Shown: in pieces, positions 16,370-25,900 of the stretch | How the letters are laid out: the number at the start of each line of letters is the position of its first letter | Numbering within the stretch: position 1 is the first letter of the stretch | DNA from: a virus | Length of the DNA stretch: 32,521 nt | IMG/VR virus record: IMGVR_UViG_3300030406_006660 | Span: 1-32,521 of that record | Reading direction: 5' to 3' (one strand) | Notes under the pieces: model-generated | The model's database searches: none | What the model was told of the DNA's origin: nothing | What the model saw: only the letters and a program-made list of their open reading frames with translations | Made by a program: the position numbers and the translations under genes

Positions 16370-16553
16370 AGAAAGCGTCTACGAACAAATATTTCAATTA
16401 GGCTACTACAGCCAAGGTTTTCATAGTTTTGATGAATTATATAATATGCCCTTAGGTATGAGAGAGTGGTATTATAGAAGATTAGTAAAAGCTAAAAAAG
16501 AAGAAAACGAAAAAATCAAAAAAGCATCAAGTAAGTATACACGTGCAAAATAA
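16335..16553 (+). CDS. Frameshift extension of the chaperone (long form)
   Basis: This frame reads GLTPKYRESVYEQIF, then LGYYSQGFHSFDELYNMP and a Lys-rich tail to the TAA at 16551. It is protein-like (YRESVYEQIFQLGYY, MREWYYRRL) but lacks an early start codon; the only ATGs lie well inside. It is +1 relative to the upstream gene. The frames overlap only at 16335-16366, and that overlap contains seven T's (16343-16349) read as CGA TTT TTT TGG. A +1 or -2 slip on TTT gives a fusion of about 306 residues; a -1 slip meets TAA at once. Programmed frameshifting at this locus is widespread (lambda G/GT is -1, Mu -2). Confidence 0.7.
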   Translation, partial: PFDFFGLTPKYRESVYEQIFQLGYYSQGFHSFDELYNMPLGMREWYYRRLVKAKKEENEKIKKASSKYTRAK

Positions 16554-17148
16554 AAAAAATCGCGCAACTATAAATTATCTATCAGCATCTTTATCATTTG
16601 AAGAAGATAGAATAACTTACATAAATACCGAAGGTAAGTTAATTAATGTTATGATGGAATGGGAAGACCCTATAATGTCCGCTTCAGCCGCATATGTTTG
16701 TGAGAACGGAGGAGATATTTTAGAGTTTGGTTTTGGAATGGGTATAAGTGCTGATTACATACAATCACACGATATTTCATCTCACACTATTTGTGAAATA
16801 CATCCTCAGATTATTGAGAAAGCAAATGAGTGGGCTAAAGACAAACCTAATGTAACAATCGTTGAAGGTAGTTGGTATAGTAATTTAGATAAGTTAGAAA
16901 CATATGATGGTATATGGTGGGATGCAGGATTTACTTCTGATACACAATACTTTAGTTCATCTTTATCACAATTAACAAGAGAAGGAACTCGTGTTACTTG
17001 GTGGAATGGTGATGAGACAGAAAAGAATAAATTTCCGTTCTTTCCACAAGATTATTCTTTTCAAAAAATAACAGGAATCGAACCTGTAAGTAACGATTAT
17101 TTTGACGAAAAAACTTCAATTTATTTTATGCCAAAAAAAGAATTTTAG
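16543..17148 (+). CDS. Class I SAM-dependent methyltransferase
   Basis: About 201 residues from a GTG at 16543, which overlaps the end of the frameshift extension by 11 bases. No clear ribosome site exists, so the start is uncertain. Motif I is GDILEFGFGMGISADYI, the acidic ribose contact is in TICEIHPQII (about residue 84), and YDGIWWDAGF gives the post-motif acidic strand. FGFGMG and the preceding WEDPIM resemble the guanidinoacetate/arginine-type N-methyltransferase group. Its position between chaperone and tape measure is unusual for a metabolic enzyme. It may methylate a tail protein or be a passenger gene; the substrate is unknown. Confidence 0.8.
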   Translation: MQNKKNRATINYLSASLSFEEDRITYINTEGKLINVMMEWEDPIMSASAAYVCENGGDILEFGFGMGISADYIQSHDISSHTICEIHPQIIEKANEWAKDKPNVTIVEGSWYSNLDKLETYDGIWWDAGFTSDTQYFSSSLSQLTREGTRVTWWNGDETEKNKFPFFPQDYSFQKITGIEPVSNDYFDEKTSIYFMPKKEF

Positions 17149-17158
17149 GGTAACTTGA

Positions 17159-17166
17159 TATTTATA
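17159..17166 (+). promoter_or_regulatory. TATTTATA motif, candidate late promoter
   Basis: Lies 24 bases before the ATG at 17191 in a 42-base gap and is followed by TACGAG. It has the same octamer and similar spacing as the three other gap sites. It would drive the small gene, tape measure and baseplate genes. A GGAG ribosome site follows at about 17180. Confidence 0.5.
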
Positions 17167-17190
17167 TACGAGTCTTAACGGAGAATCTCT

Positions 17191-17364
17191 ATGAAAAATC
17201 AAATCAAAGAAGGGTTCATTGATAAATTCTTTCAAGCTATTGCTAAAGGTAGAGTAGATAGTACTATGAAGAAGATGATAAAACAGAATCCTGAACTTGC
17301 AAAAAACATAAAAAAACGACAAGAAATAGATAAAGAAATAGACGCTATTTTAAAAAGAATATAA
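17191..17364 (+). CDS. 57-residue basic helical protein before the tape measure
   Basis: Sequence opens MKNQIKEGFIDKFFQAIAKG and ends in a Lys-rich helix (QEIDKEIDAILKRI). It has a GGAG ribosome site, a candidate promoter upstream and the tape measure starting 7 bases after its stop. It looks wholly helical, with no membrane segment. The position and small size suggest a tape-measure partner or virion protein; I do not recognise a named family. Confidence 0.6.
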   Translation: MKNQIKEGFIDKFFQAIAKGRVDSTMKKMIKQNPELAKNIKKRQEIDKEIDAILKRI

Positions 17365-17371
17365 ATAAATT

Positions 17372-19333
17372 ATGGCTGATAATTTCGCAAATCTAAAAGA
17401 AATTCAAGATTATCAAAAACTTCTAAAAGAAATAAAAGAAGAAGAGGCTAAAATCCTTGCGGATAGAAGAAGATACAATAAAGAAGGAAACCTATCTAAA
17501 AAAGCACAAGAACAAATCTTAAAACTAATTGCAGACCAGCAAGTAGCTGAACAAGAGATAGCTAAACTACGTGTAAAATCTGCTGAAGAACAGAAAAAAG
17601 TTGGTAAAGACCAAATAAGTTTTCAAAAAGAATTAAATAATTTAGCTAAAAAATCTAATAAACTTGCATCATCTAAAAAAGGCCGTATATTATCAGCTTT
17701 TGGGTTAGAAGCTAAAAATCAAAAATTTATCGATAAAGCTAAGGAAGCTTCAACATTAAAAGAAAAAAATGCCTTCAAAGAATTAGAACAATTACGTATA
17801 GACTCACTTGATGAACTTGCAGACGGCACATTTGATTTAGATATATTTAAGAGTAAATTAGCAGATATAGATTTACCTGATGATTTAAAAGACGCATTAG
17901 AACGTAAATTCAGTAATGCGGCAGGTGATGCAGATGCTATCAAGAATGCTATGGATATTAATTTACCATTTCTTGATAAGTTAGATGATTTACAGGCGGG
18001 TGCAGAAACAATAAAGGGAATGCTTGGTAACGCAAAACTTTTAGGTCTTGCATTAGCAGGATTAGTCTTGAAAGCCATAACAGATTTTGTTATGCAGGCA
18101 AAACAAGCTCGTCAAGAATTAGGTATTACGGCAGGTAGTGCAGCAGAATTATCAGTTGATATGACGGCAGCTTCTAAGGCAGCTTTCTTATTTGGTGGTG
18201 ATACTGAAAAAGCAAGTCAATCCGTACAAGCTTTAACTGAATCTATGGGTAGGGTGGCTCCACTTAGCACTGCAACTGCAGCACAATTTGGTAAAATAGC
18301 AGGTTTATCAGGAGCATCAGCAGAATCATTGGCTACAATCGTAGAATTGAATTCCTTAGCATTAGGACAATCTGTTGACAAATCAGTTTCAGACTTAGCA
18401 TCTTTAGAAGCTTTAGCAGAATCAGAGGGAGTTCTAAAAAGTCAAGTATTTGATGATGTTGCTCAATCAGCAAAAGACCAAGCTTTGTTCTTTGGTAAAA
18501 GTGCAAAAGAAATTGCTAAAGCGGCGGTTGCTATGAGAAAACTTGGTATTGAAGCAAGTGCATTAAATGCTTTAGCAGAATCACTTTTAGATTTAGAATC
18601 ATCAATAGCTTCAGAATTTGAATTACAAGTTTTATTTGGTAAAAATATAAATTTAAATAAAGCAAGACAACTCGCATTTGACAGAGACTCTGCAGGATTA
18701 GCTCGTGAAATTAAAATGCAACTTGGAGGTCAATTTGATTTAGCAAGTGCAAACGCTGCGCAAGTAAAAGCACTAACAGATGCTTTTGGATTATCACAAG
18801 AACAATTACAAAAAGTTATACAAGGTCAAGATATTTTTAACAATAAAGTAAAAGAAGGTAATGATTTTTCTTTTACACAACTTGGTTTAACCGCAGCATT
18901 AGTAGGTACTATAGGAGCGGCAATTGGTGCAGTTATAGGTATGATAACTTTAGGAGCAGCATTACCAAAAATGGCCGCAGGTGCAAAAGGAGGAGCTTTA
19001 ATAGGTGGAGCCGCAGGATTAGCCGCAGGTGGAGTTGGTTTTGGTATTTTTTCTGCAATGAAAAGTAATAAAATGGAAGATGCGTCAATAGAAAGAAAAT
19101 CAGTTGGTTCAATGGAACCTGCCGCTACATTTTCATTAGGTGATGCCGCATCTATAAATGTTTCAAAGTCAACTCAAGATTCTATAAACTTAGAAATGGA
19201 TAAATTAGTAAAAGTTATAAGAGAAGAATTAGTTGCTGAAGTAAAATCAGGTAATAAAGATAACAGAGAAACACTTAGTAGAGTAGTATCTGCTACTGAA
19301 GATAACACAAGAGCAGTTAGGAAAATAATGTAA
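17372..19333 (+). CDS. Tail tape-measure-like protein
   Basis: 653 residues. Residues 1-105 are a charged coiled coil (KEEEAKILADRRR, QVAEQEIAKLRVK). The middle is Ala/Ser-rich helix. Hydrophobic segments lie at about 223-241 (LGLALAGLVLKAITDFVM), 504-531 (LTAALVGTIGAAIGAVIG) and a Gly/Ala-rich stretch at 540-560. This layout, coiled coil then helical rod then membrane-like segments, is that of tape measures, which set tail length and help DNA entry. At about 1.5 angstrom per residue it would suit a tail near 100 nm (inference). Its position after the chaperone and before baseplate genes agrees. Its TAA overlaps the next ATG (TAATG). Confidence 0.7.
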   Translation: MADNFANLKEIQDYQKLLKEIKEEEAKILADRRRYNKEGNLSKKAQEQILKLIADQQVAEQEIAKLRVKSAEEQKKVGKDQISFQKELNNLAKKSNKLASSKKGRILSAFGLEAKNQKFIDKAKEASTLKEKNAFKELEQLRIDSLDELADGTFDLDIFKSKLADIDLPDDLKDALERKFSNAAGDADAIKNAMDINLPFLDKLDDLQAGAETIKGMLGNAKLLGLALAGLVLKAITDFVMQAKQARQELGITAGSAAELSVDMTAASKAAFLFGGDTEKASQSVQALTESMGRVAPLSTATAAQFGKIAGLSGASAESLATIVELNSLALGQSVDKSVSDLASLEALAESEGVLKSQVFDDVAQSAKDQALFFGKSAKEIAKAAVAMRKLGIEASALNALAESLLDLESSIASEFELQVLFGKNINLNKARQLAFDRDSAGLAREIKMQLGGQFDLASANAAQVKALTDAFGLSQEQLQKVIQGQDIFNNKVKEGNDFSFTQLGLTAALVGTIGAAIGAVIGMITLGAALPKMAAGAKGGALIGGAAGLAAGGVGFGIFSAMKSNKMEDASIERKSVGSMEPAATFSLGDAASINVSKSTQDSINLEMDKLVKVIREELVAEVKSGNKDNRETLSRVVSATEDNTRAVRKIM

Positions 19334-22300
19334 TGGCATTAAGTGACTTATTAGATAAAATTGAATCGTTTGATTATAGTCAAGTAGGTAAACCACAATC
19401 ATTTGAAGCAAATGGTAAAGTTGTTACAGGTCAACAATCTTTTGACAGACCAATAGAAACACCATTACCTATTCAAGAAGTAGTTCTTGGTTTTGGTCCT
19501 CGTAGTTTATTGTCTGCTCCACAAGGTGTTGATTTCTTTCAAGGAAGAGCTGAAGGTTTTACTCCTAATATGGAAGACACTCAATTTCGTGGTTTAAATC
19601 TTGATACAAACAAAAGTCTTCCTGCTCCAAGAATTACAATAGGCTCAAGTGTTGTAAGATGGCCAGGCCCTGTAAATTATTTTGCAGATGATTATGCAGT
19701 TGGATTTCAAAAAGATAAATCACCTATAGGAATAGGACCAGGTACAACTGATTATAATTTTATAAATGATGAAACAAGTACTTTCAACGTTAGCACTCAG
19801 TTTGGTGCTGTCAATTATGATTTTCCTCACGAAACAGATTTCTTTGGAAACGATGATGCGAGTGGATTTAATTCAAATAAAGGACCTGAAGGAATAGGAC
19901 CAGGCACTACAGATTTTAAAAATATAGATGGTGAATCATACAATAGAAAACCTGAGTTAGATTCTACTTTTACATGGCCAAGTGCTGGTAACCCATATGA
20001 AGTAGATTTCTTTGATGTAGATAAAAAACATACAAACGCAGGATTCAGTAAAGAATTTCAAACAGGTATTGGATTTTTTCCTAACAAACCTTATTCTAAA
20101 TTTAAGACTGCTAATGACCCATTTGAGTATACTTCTTATTTGTGGGATAGTGAGTATTTTACTTATTTAAGCGACAATTTTCCTTATAAAAGAGTAATAG
20201 ATGATGAAGAAAATGTTGTAGAAACTTTTCAATCAAGCACTTCAACTATATATGGTTTGTCTAATACTTCAATCGAATATAGAGCTTCAGCCGCAAGAAT
20301 TGATAGTATGACTAAAGACGATAGTAACTTTGTTACAACTAATGATGATGGTGATGCGTCTCTTATAGAAGATGCATCTTTGATACAAGATAATAAAGTA
20401 ACTATAGGTGTTGACGCAGATGGTACTTCTGTTACTATACCTGCAGGTACACGAAGTGGGGAAAAATATCAATACCCTACAAGTTATACAAGTACTACTA
20501 TTCTTAATAATGGTGTTTTCTTAGAAGGCGGATTTTTTGGTGACTTACCTGACTCAATAACTATAGAACCAAATAGACTTGGTAAGTTTGCTGATGATGT
20601 TCTTGATGAAGATAATAAAACTTTATTATTACAAGTTGGTGCTGATGGAAGTGCGTTAGCTGCTAATACAGACGGAAGTATGAAAAAAGTTTTATCAGGA
20701 AAAAATCAAGGAATGGGTGGATTAGAAACTTATTCTCAATACATAAGAAAGATGAGTGAAAATGATTCTGAACCTTTTGTTGTACGTAAACAAGGTGATG
20801 ATTGGGGCGCAGATGCGAGTAGAGATTTAGGTCCAAGCGTTTTACAAAATATAATAGAATTTTTTGGAGAAGGATTTAATGCTTTAGATGGGATAGCAAG
20901 TGGTTTTACAAGAGGAGCTCCAGGAATAACAGGTAGAGTTAGTAGAGAACTATTTGATATAACGAGAAAAATTGGAGTTATAAAATCAGAAAGAGGAACT
21001 AATTTTCTGATTACTAATTTTGGTCTTCAAGCTTATAATCGAACTTTAGAAACGAGAGTTTATAATCCACTTTCTTTACTTAGTAATAATTTTGTAGCTT
21101 TAAAAAGACATCTTCTTGGTCTTGAATATACAGACGTTTTAAAAGACCCATTATCGATAATAAAAGACAAACTTCCATCGTTTTTACAAGGATTTTTTCC
21201 TGATGACGAAAAAGCTGATGATATAACTCCTAAAGGAAGAATTATAAATCAAGCAAGTTGGAAAGCTCCTTATCAAACTGACACACAATTAAAAGAACAA
21301 GGTCTTGCGATATCTAACGCACTTACAGCAGGTATAGATTTGCCAAGTTTTGATGAGTTGAAAGGTACAGGAAGATTAATTGCAACTAATCCTAATCATT
21401 ACTTTAGAATACCATTTCCTGTTGACCCATATGGTCAAGGTGATGGTAAAGCAGGTAGTCTTGATAGTGCTAAAGACCAAGAAAGCAGATTAAAAGCAGG
21501 AGTAAGTGCAAACACTACACACACTTTTTCTGATACACCTTTAGACCGACAAGGAGTAGTTAACCTTAATGCTTCAAATAAAAAAGATTATCATTATTTA
21601 TATTATGGACAAATTAAAACCGTTGCAAATGACCCTAATTTACAATATGAAAAAACTATGTTATCGAAAGCAGACGATGTTGATAGCTCAGAATTTGAAA
21701 CAAATTCTCCTTCACTCGTTAGTCCATTTAATCAAGAAAAGAATGGTAAAATAAATAGAAAATTTGCAAGTGCTCCTGTAAGTAATGCAGAATCATCAAA
21801 ATTAGATTTAATTGATGTTGTTGATAATTCAAATGCTAAAGGTACTATAGGAGATGATATAAATGCTATATCTTACACAGGTTATAATACATTTCCTCCA
21901 TTATCTGATAAAGATTGGATTGACTTTGCTTTTGAAACACCACAAACACAAAAAGCAAGGATGGTAAGAAGACATTTACATTTTAGAGCATCTATAAATA
22001 GTTTAAATGAAAGCATATCACCTGAATATTCTGAACAACGTTATCTTGGTAGACCTGACAAATACTATACCTATGCTGGAGTTGATAGAGATATCAATAT
22101 AGATTTTACTTTATATCCAAAAACTGCACAAGAATTTCCTTTTCTACTCGAAAAATTAAATTATCTTGTTGGATTGTGTTATCCTGAGTATAGTTCTGCA
22201 GGTTATATGATTGCTCCTTATACTAAGTTTACTTTAGGTAGTATGTTTGAAGACGCTCCTGGTTATATTTCTTCTTTACAAGTTAATGTACAAGACAATA

Positions 22301-22674
22301 CTACTTGGGAAGTAGATATGTTTGCGTTTCCAAAACATATAACTTGCGCTTTGACTTATAGATATATTGGTAATTATCTACCACACAAATTTGGTAAACA
22401 CTACGAACTTGAATGGTTAAATGTAGATACAGGACTTATAAATACAGACAATGCCGGTTCTACTTTAACTTATGAAAATGAAGAAGGAGTTATAGTTAAT
22501 AGAGAAGTTGGTGGTATATTTGGCTTAGATGATATGATAGGTGAATTTGATTTAAATCTGATGCAAAAAAAGTTAGGTGTAAAAGATGAAAAAATAAATA
22601 AAGTAGAAAAATCAACAGGTACTGACGGACTAAATCTTCCAGGTGAACCTGTTCCTGCCTCAACAGGCGCATAA
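19333..22674 (+). CDS. Large baseplate/tail-tube-initiator-like protein with N-terminal repeats
   Basis: 1,113 residues. The N-terminal 290 hold about five loose repeats near residues 66, 114, 166, 224 and 273, each with (V/T)(D/N)(F/Y)F, an acidic patch and GF; two also carry IGPGTTD(F/Y). They are reminiscent of a string of small domains. The middle is not recognised. Residues about 873-1025 (HLHFRASINSLNES, then QRYLGRPDKYYTYAGVDRDI, NIDFTLYPKT, LLEKLNYLVGLCYP, WEVDMFAFP) have the strand pattern of tube-like baseplate proteins that nucleate the tail tube (compare T4 gp48/gp54). The tube-like match is by pattern and is inference. Overlaps the tape measure stop by one base. Confidence 0.6.
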   Translation: MALSDLLDKIESFDYSQVGKPQSFEANGKVVTGQQSFDRPIETPLPIQEVVLGFGPRSLLSAPQGVDFFQGRAEGFTPNMEDTQFRGLNLDTNKSLPAPRITIGSSVVRWPGPVNYFADDYAVGFQKDKSPIGIGPGTTDYNFINDETSTFNVSTQFGAVNYDFPHETDFFGNDDASGFNSNKGPEGIGPGTTDFKNIDGESYNRKPELDSTFTWPSAGNPYEVDFFDVDKKHTNAGFSKEFQTGIGFFPNKPYSKFKTANDPFEYTSYLWDSEYFTYLSDNFPYKRVIDDEENVVETFQSSTSTIYGLSNTSIEYRASAARIDSMTKDDSNFVTTNDDGDASLIEDASLIQDNKVTIGVDADGTSVTIPAGTRSGEKYQYPTSYTSTTILNNGVFLEGGFFGDLPDSITIEPNRLGKFADDVLDEDNKTLLLQVGADGSALAANTDGSMKKVLSGKNQGMGGLETYSQYIRKMSENDSEPFVVRKQGDDWGADASRDLGPSVLQNIIEFFGEGFNALDGIASGFTRGAPGITGRVSRELFDITRKIGVIKSERGTNFLITNFGLQAYNRTLETRVYNPLSLLSNNFVALKRHLLGLEYTDVLKDPLSIIKDKLPSFLQGFFPDDEKADDITPKGRIINQASWKAPYQTDTQLKEQGLAISNALTAGIDLPSFDELKGTGRLIATNPNHYFRIPFPVDPYGQGDGKAGSLDSAKDQESRLKAGVSANTTHTFSDTPLDRQGVVNLNASNKKDYHYLYYGQIKTVANDPNLQYEKTMLSKADDVDSSEFETNSPSLVSPFNQEKNGKINRKFASAPVSNAESSKLDLIDVVDNSNAKGTIGDDINAISYTGYNTFPPLSDKDWIDFAFETPQTQKARMVRRHLHFRASINSLNESISPEYSEQRYLGRPDKYYTYAGVDRDINIDFTLYPKTAQEFPFLLEKLNYLVGLCYPEYSSAGYMIAPYTKFTLGSMFEDAPGYISSLQVNVQDNTTWEVDMFAFPKHITCALTYRYIGNYLPHKFGKHYELEWLNVDTGLINTDNAGSTLTYENEEGVIVNREVGGIFGLDDMIGEFDLNLMQKKLGVKDEKINKVEKSTGTDGLNLPGEPVPASTGA

Positions 22675-22679
22675 AAAAT

Positions 22680-22976
22680 ATGAGATATTCTAACACTAAA
22701 ATATTAAAAAGAGAAGGTAAACGAGTTTATTCAACTACGTTTTATCCAAAAATTCGAATACAAGATTCAGATGTATACGTAAATGTTCCACGTGGTACAA
22801 GATTAGACCAATTAGCTAATAAGTATTATGGAGATGTGTCACTTTGGTGGATAATAAGTAAAGCTAATGACCTATCAGGGGCTGAGATTCAATTAGACCC
22901 TTCAAAAACATATAGAATTCCTACACAAGTAACAGGGATAGTATCAGAGTTTAATGACTTAAATAGGAAAAAGTAA
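22680..22976 (+). CDS. LysM-type baseplate protein (gp53-like)
   Basis: 98 residues. VNVPRGTRLDQLANKYYGD followed by VSLWWIISKANDLSG is a LysM-like domain of the kind found in small baseplate wedge or hub proteins (T4 gp53, P2 gpX). In T4 gp53 (196 residues) it anchors the wedge around the hub; this one is half that length. The ATG follows the previous stop by 5 bases and its TAA overlaps the next ATG (TAATG), so it is translated together with the two large baseplate genes. Peptidoglycan hydrolysis is not expected. Confidence 0.75.
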   Translation: MRYSNTKILKREGKRVYSTTFYPKIRIQDSDVYVNVPRGTRLDQLANKYYGDVSLWWIISKANDLSGAEIQLDPSKTYRIPTQVTGIVSEFNDLNRKK

Positions 22977-25900
22977 TGTTTGGCAAAAAGTTAAACGAAA
23001 AAGTTACTGATGAGTTAGAAAAACGAAAACGAGCATTAGATAGAAGTGCGGATGTAAACAACGACTTTTCAGGTGAAACTAATCCTTTTAGTGCAGGAGG
23101 GCTAATAGAAAATCCTCTGTTTACTCCTGATTATAAACTTTCAGAAATGATGGTGAAAACTACGTATGCAAGACTTATTTCACCAAGATTTAAAACAAGT
23201 AATGGTTCTGTATATGAAATTCGTGGTAGATTGTTACAACACGAAGCACAAGGTAATTTTGAAGGTAGTAGAGTTAATCAAGTTCGAGACCAACTTAATT
23301 ATACATATTGGAATGCGACTTCTGATGAACGTGGCTATGTTCCACCACCTGGTATAACATCTATTAGAACTGCTTATGTAGGTGAAGGTGCTACTATAAA
23401 CACTATAAAAGAAGCAGACGTAACTCTTAGATTATATAGTTTATCTCAATATAATTTAATTATTCCTTACTTTGTTAGAGTAGGAACTCTTTTATATCTT
23501 GAATTTGGTTGGTCAAATCCACAACTTGAATTATCTAAACTTTCAGCTTATCCTCGAAACTTTATGAAAACAGAACAAGGTGATGATGGTGAAGAAGTAA
23601 CATTAATGGATATAGATGCTATACAAACATATCCGGATGAATTTGCAGTAAATACAAATGGAAATAGTGACATTCTTGTAGGAACGGTTACTAATTTTGA
23701 TGTTAAGATTCAACCTGATGGTGGGTTTGAAGTAAATCTTTCATTAAAATCCCAAGGGTATTCTATGTATCATCAACCTACATATGCTGATAGTAGAGCA
23801 AATTTTAAAGTAGTTAAAAATGTACCAAGTGGTTCTAATGATTCTCCTTTTGGAAATAATTTAGATGAAAGAACTGCGCCAATGATGTTAGCTAAATCTA
23901 AACTATTAATACAAGAAGACTTTAATCTTAAATCTGTATTTTCTACTGCAATAGACGGTGATGAAGACACTTCTATAGAGTTTGCTCAACCTTCTTACAT
24001 ATATATTCCTGTTGGTTCAGGACAATTAGATGACAGACTAACACAATCAAGTACAGGTAAAAAATATATAAAAAAGTATTCTAATGATTTAAAAGGATTA
24101 GGATTTGACGTTAATTCTAATGTAGATAGCGGAATAGCATCATTGTCTGCAATGCACAAAGGCGGAGATTTAATGTTAACCATTTATTCTGCTGGAGTGC
24201 AAAAAGTAGATACTCTTGTATATGATTCAGAAACCGGAGAAGCAAAAATAGACTACTTTTCTTTTGGTTACATTAAATCTAAATTTGGAGATAAAAAGCC
24301 ACCATCAAAGTATAAAACACAGAACTTCTTTATAATGAGAATAAACTATTTTCCTTCTGTTAGATACATTGAAGACAACATTCTTTCACGACTATTTGGA
24401 ACTGCAGACGCAAGTGGTGTAATAAATGGTGGTATACGTTCTTTATCTTTGAGCAAAACTGCAGGTTACGATTTTGAAGGAAGTGATAATCCATTTATAA
24501 GTAACAAAATGTTGACTCATAGAATACTAATACCTAAAAACTTTAATCAAGTATTAATAAACAATGAAGCAATGGTCTCTGTTTTACAAAGAACAGGTAC
24601 CGGACAATTTAAATCAGAAGGAAAAATAATAACAGAAGCAGACGGAATGTTGGGTACAGATTTTGGAGGATGGACACATAAAGCATATGCAGAATATTCA
24701 AAAAGTGTAGGTAAGATACTTAGAAAAGGATTGCCTTTTATATCAGAGTTTGATGGTCAAAAAAATTCTGAAACAGCAGATGACGAAATAAAAAATCCAA
24801 ATCACGTTTCTGCTTTTATAAGACATATGTATGTTAATATAGAGTTAGTACAAGAAGCTTTTTTAGGTTCTGATAATCTTAAATTTTGTAATAGAGCTTA
24901 CTTTCCAAGTTCAGCAGATGTTAAAAAAATAAATATAGGAACTGAACAAGACCCTGAGTATCAATTTGTAAATCGAAATCAAGTTTTAGATAAAGAAATA
25001 ATAGGTTCAGACGAATTATACGCATATTTTCAAGACAGAGGTATTCGATTTAATAAAGAATCGTGTGCTTTAACTTTAACTGAAGGTTTATATAATATGT
25101 GGAATTCAATTTCTGCTAATTTTCACAATTTTCCTAATTTTGAAATAGGAGCTAATATAAATCTACCAAATTTTCTACAAGTGTACGATTTACGATACAC
25201 TAAATCTAATGAATTTTATGAATTTGATGTTTTCAATAGAAATTCTATTTTAAAATCTTTAGAACTATCAAGTCAAATACCTACTAATGTTCAATTAGCA
25301 GCAACCCTTGGTGCAAGTACAACTTTTGATTTTGATTCATTAGTTGGTGGTACTAATAACGGACTTCAAGAAGATTTATTGATATCTGTAAATAAAGGTG
25401 ACGTTATTCGTAAAGATGAGAGTGATAAGAGCGATTTATTAACAACTATGGCTTTTGAGAAATCTTTATATCTTCAGAGTTATTACAAGAAACCACCTCC
25501 AACACCTCCTGCTTTATCACCTGATGAAATAGACCAATTTAATGCCGCATCAACTATGACAGATGACGAGTTTGAAGCATATCTTCTTGATGAAACTCCA
25601 AAAAGTGAAGAAGAAAAACAAGCAGACGAAGAATATAATGCACTTGTAGCCGCTCACGAAAGCTATGTTCCTGGAATAAGCGATAAAATGAAAAATTTAA
25701 AAGTTTTAAAATTAGAAAAAGGTGAAAATAGCACATATGCTTGGTATGGGTTGTCTCCTAACGTAATAGCAGGAACTCCTGAAGCAATTGAAGAAGATTC
25801 TTCAGACCCTGATGATGATTTGAGAAAAAGTTTTCCTGACTTAAATGTAGCGCTTAGTGAGATGCAAGGAACTTTAAATAAATTATTTATGTTAGACAAC

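Noticed and set aside
17360-17367. TATAAATA as a late promoter for the tape measure gene
   Set aside because: It is only 4 bases before the ATG, leaving no room for a transcript start and ribosome site; probably chance in AT-rich sequence.
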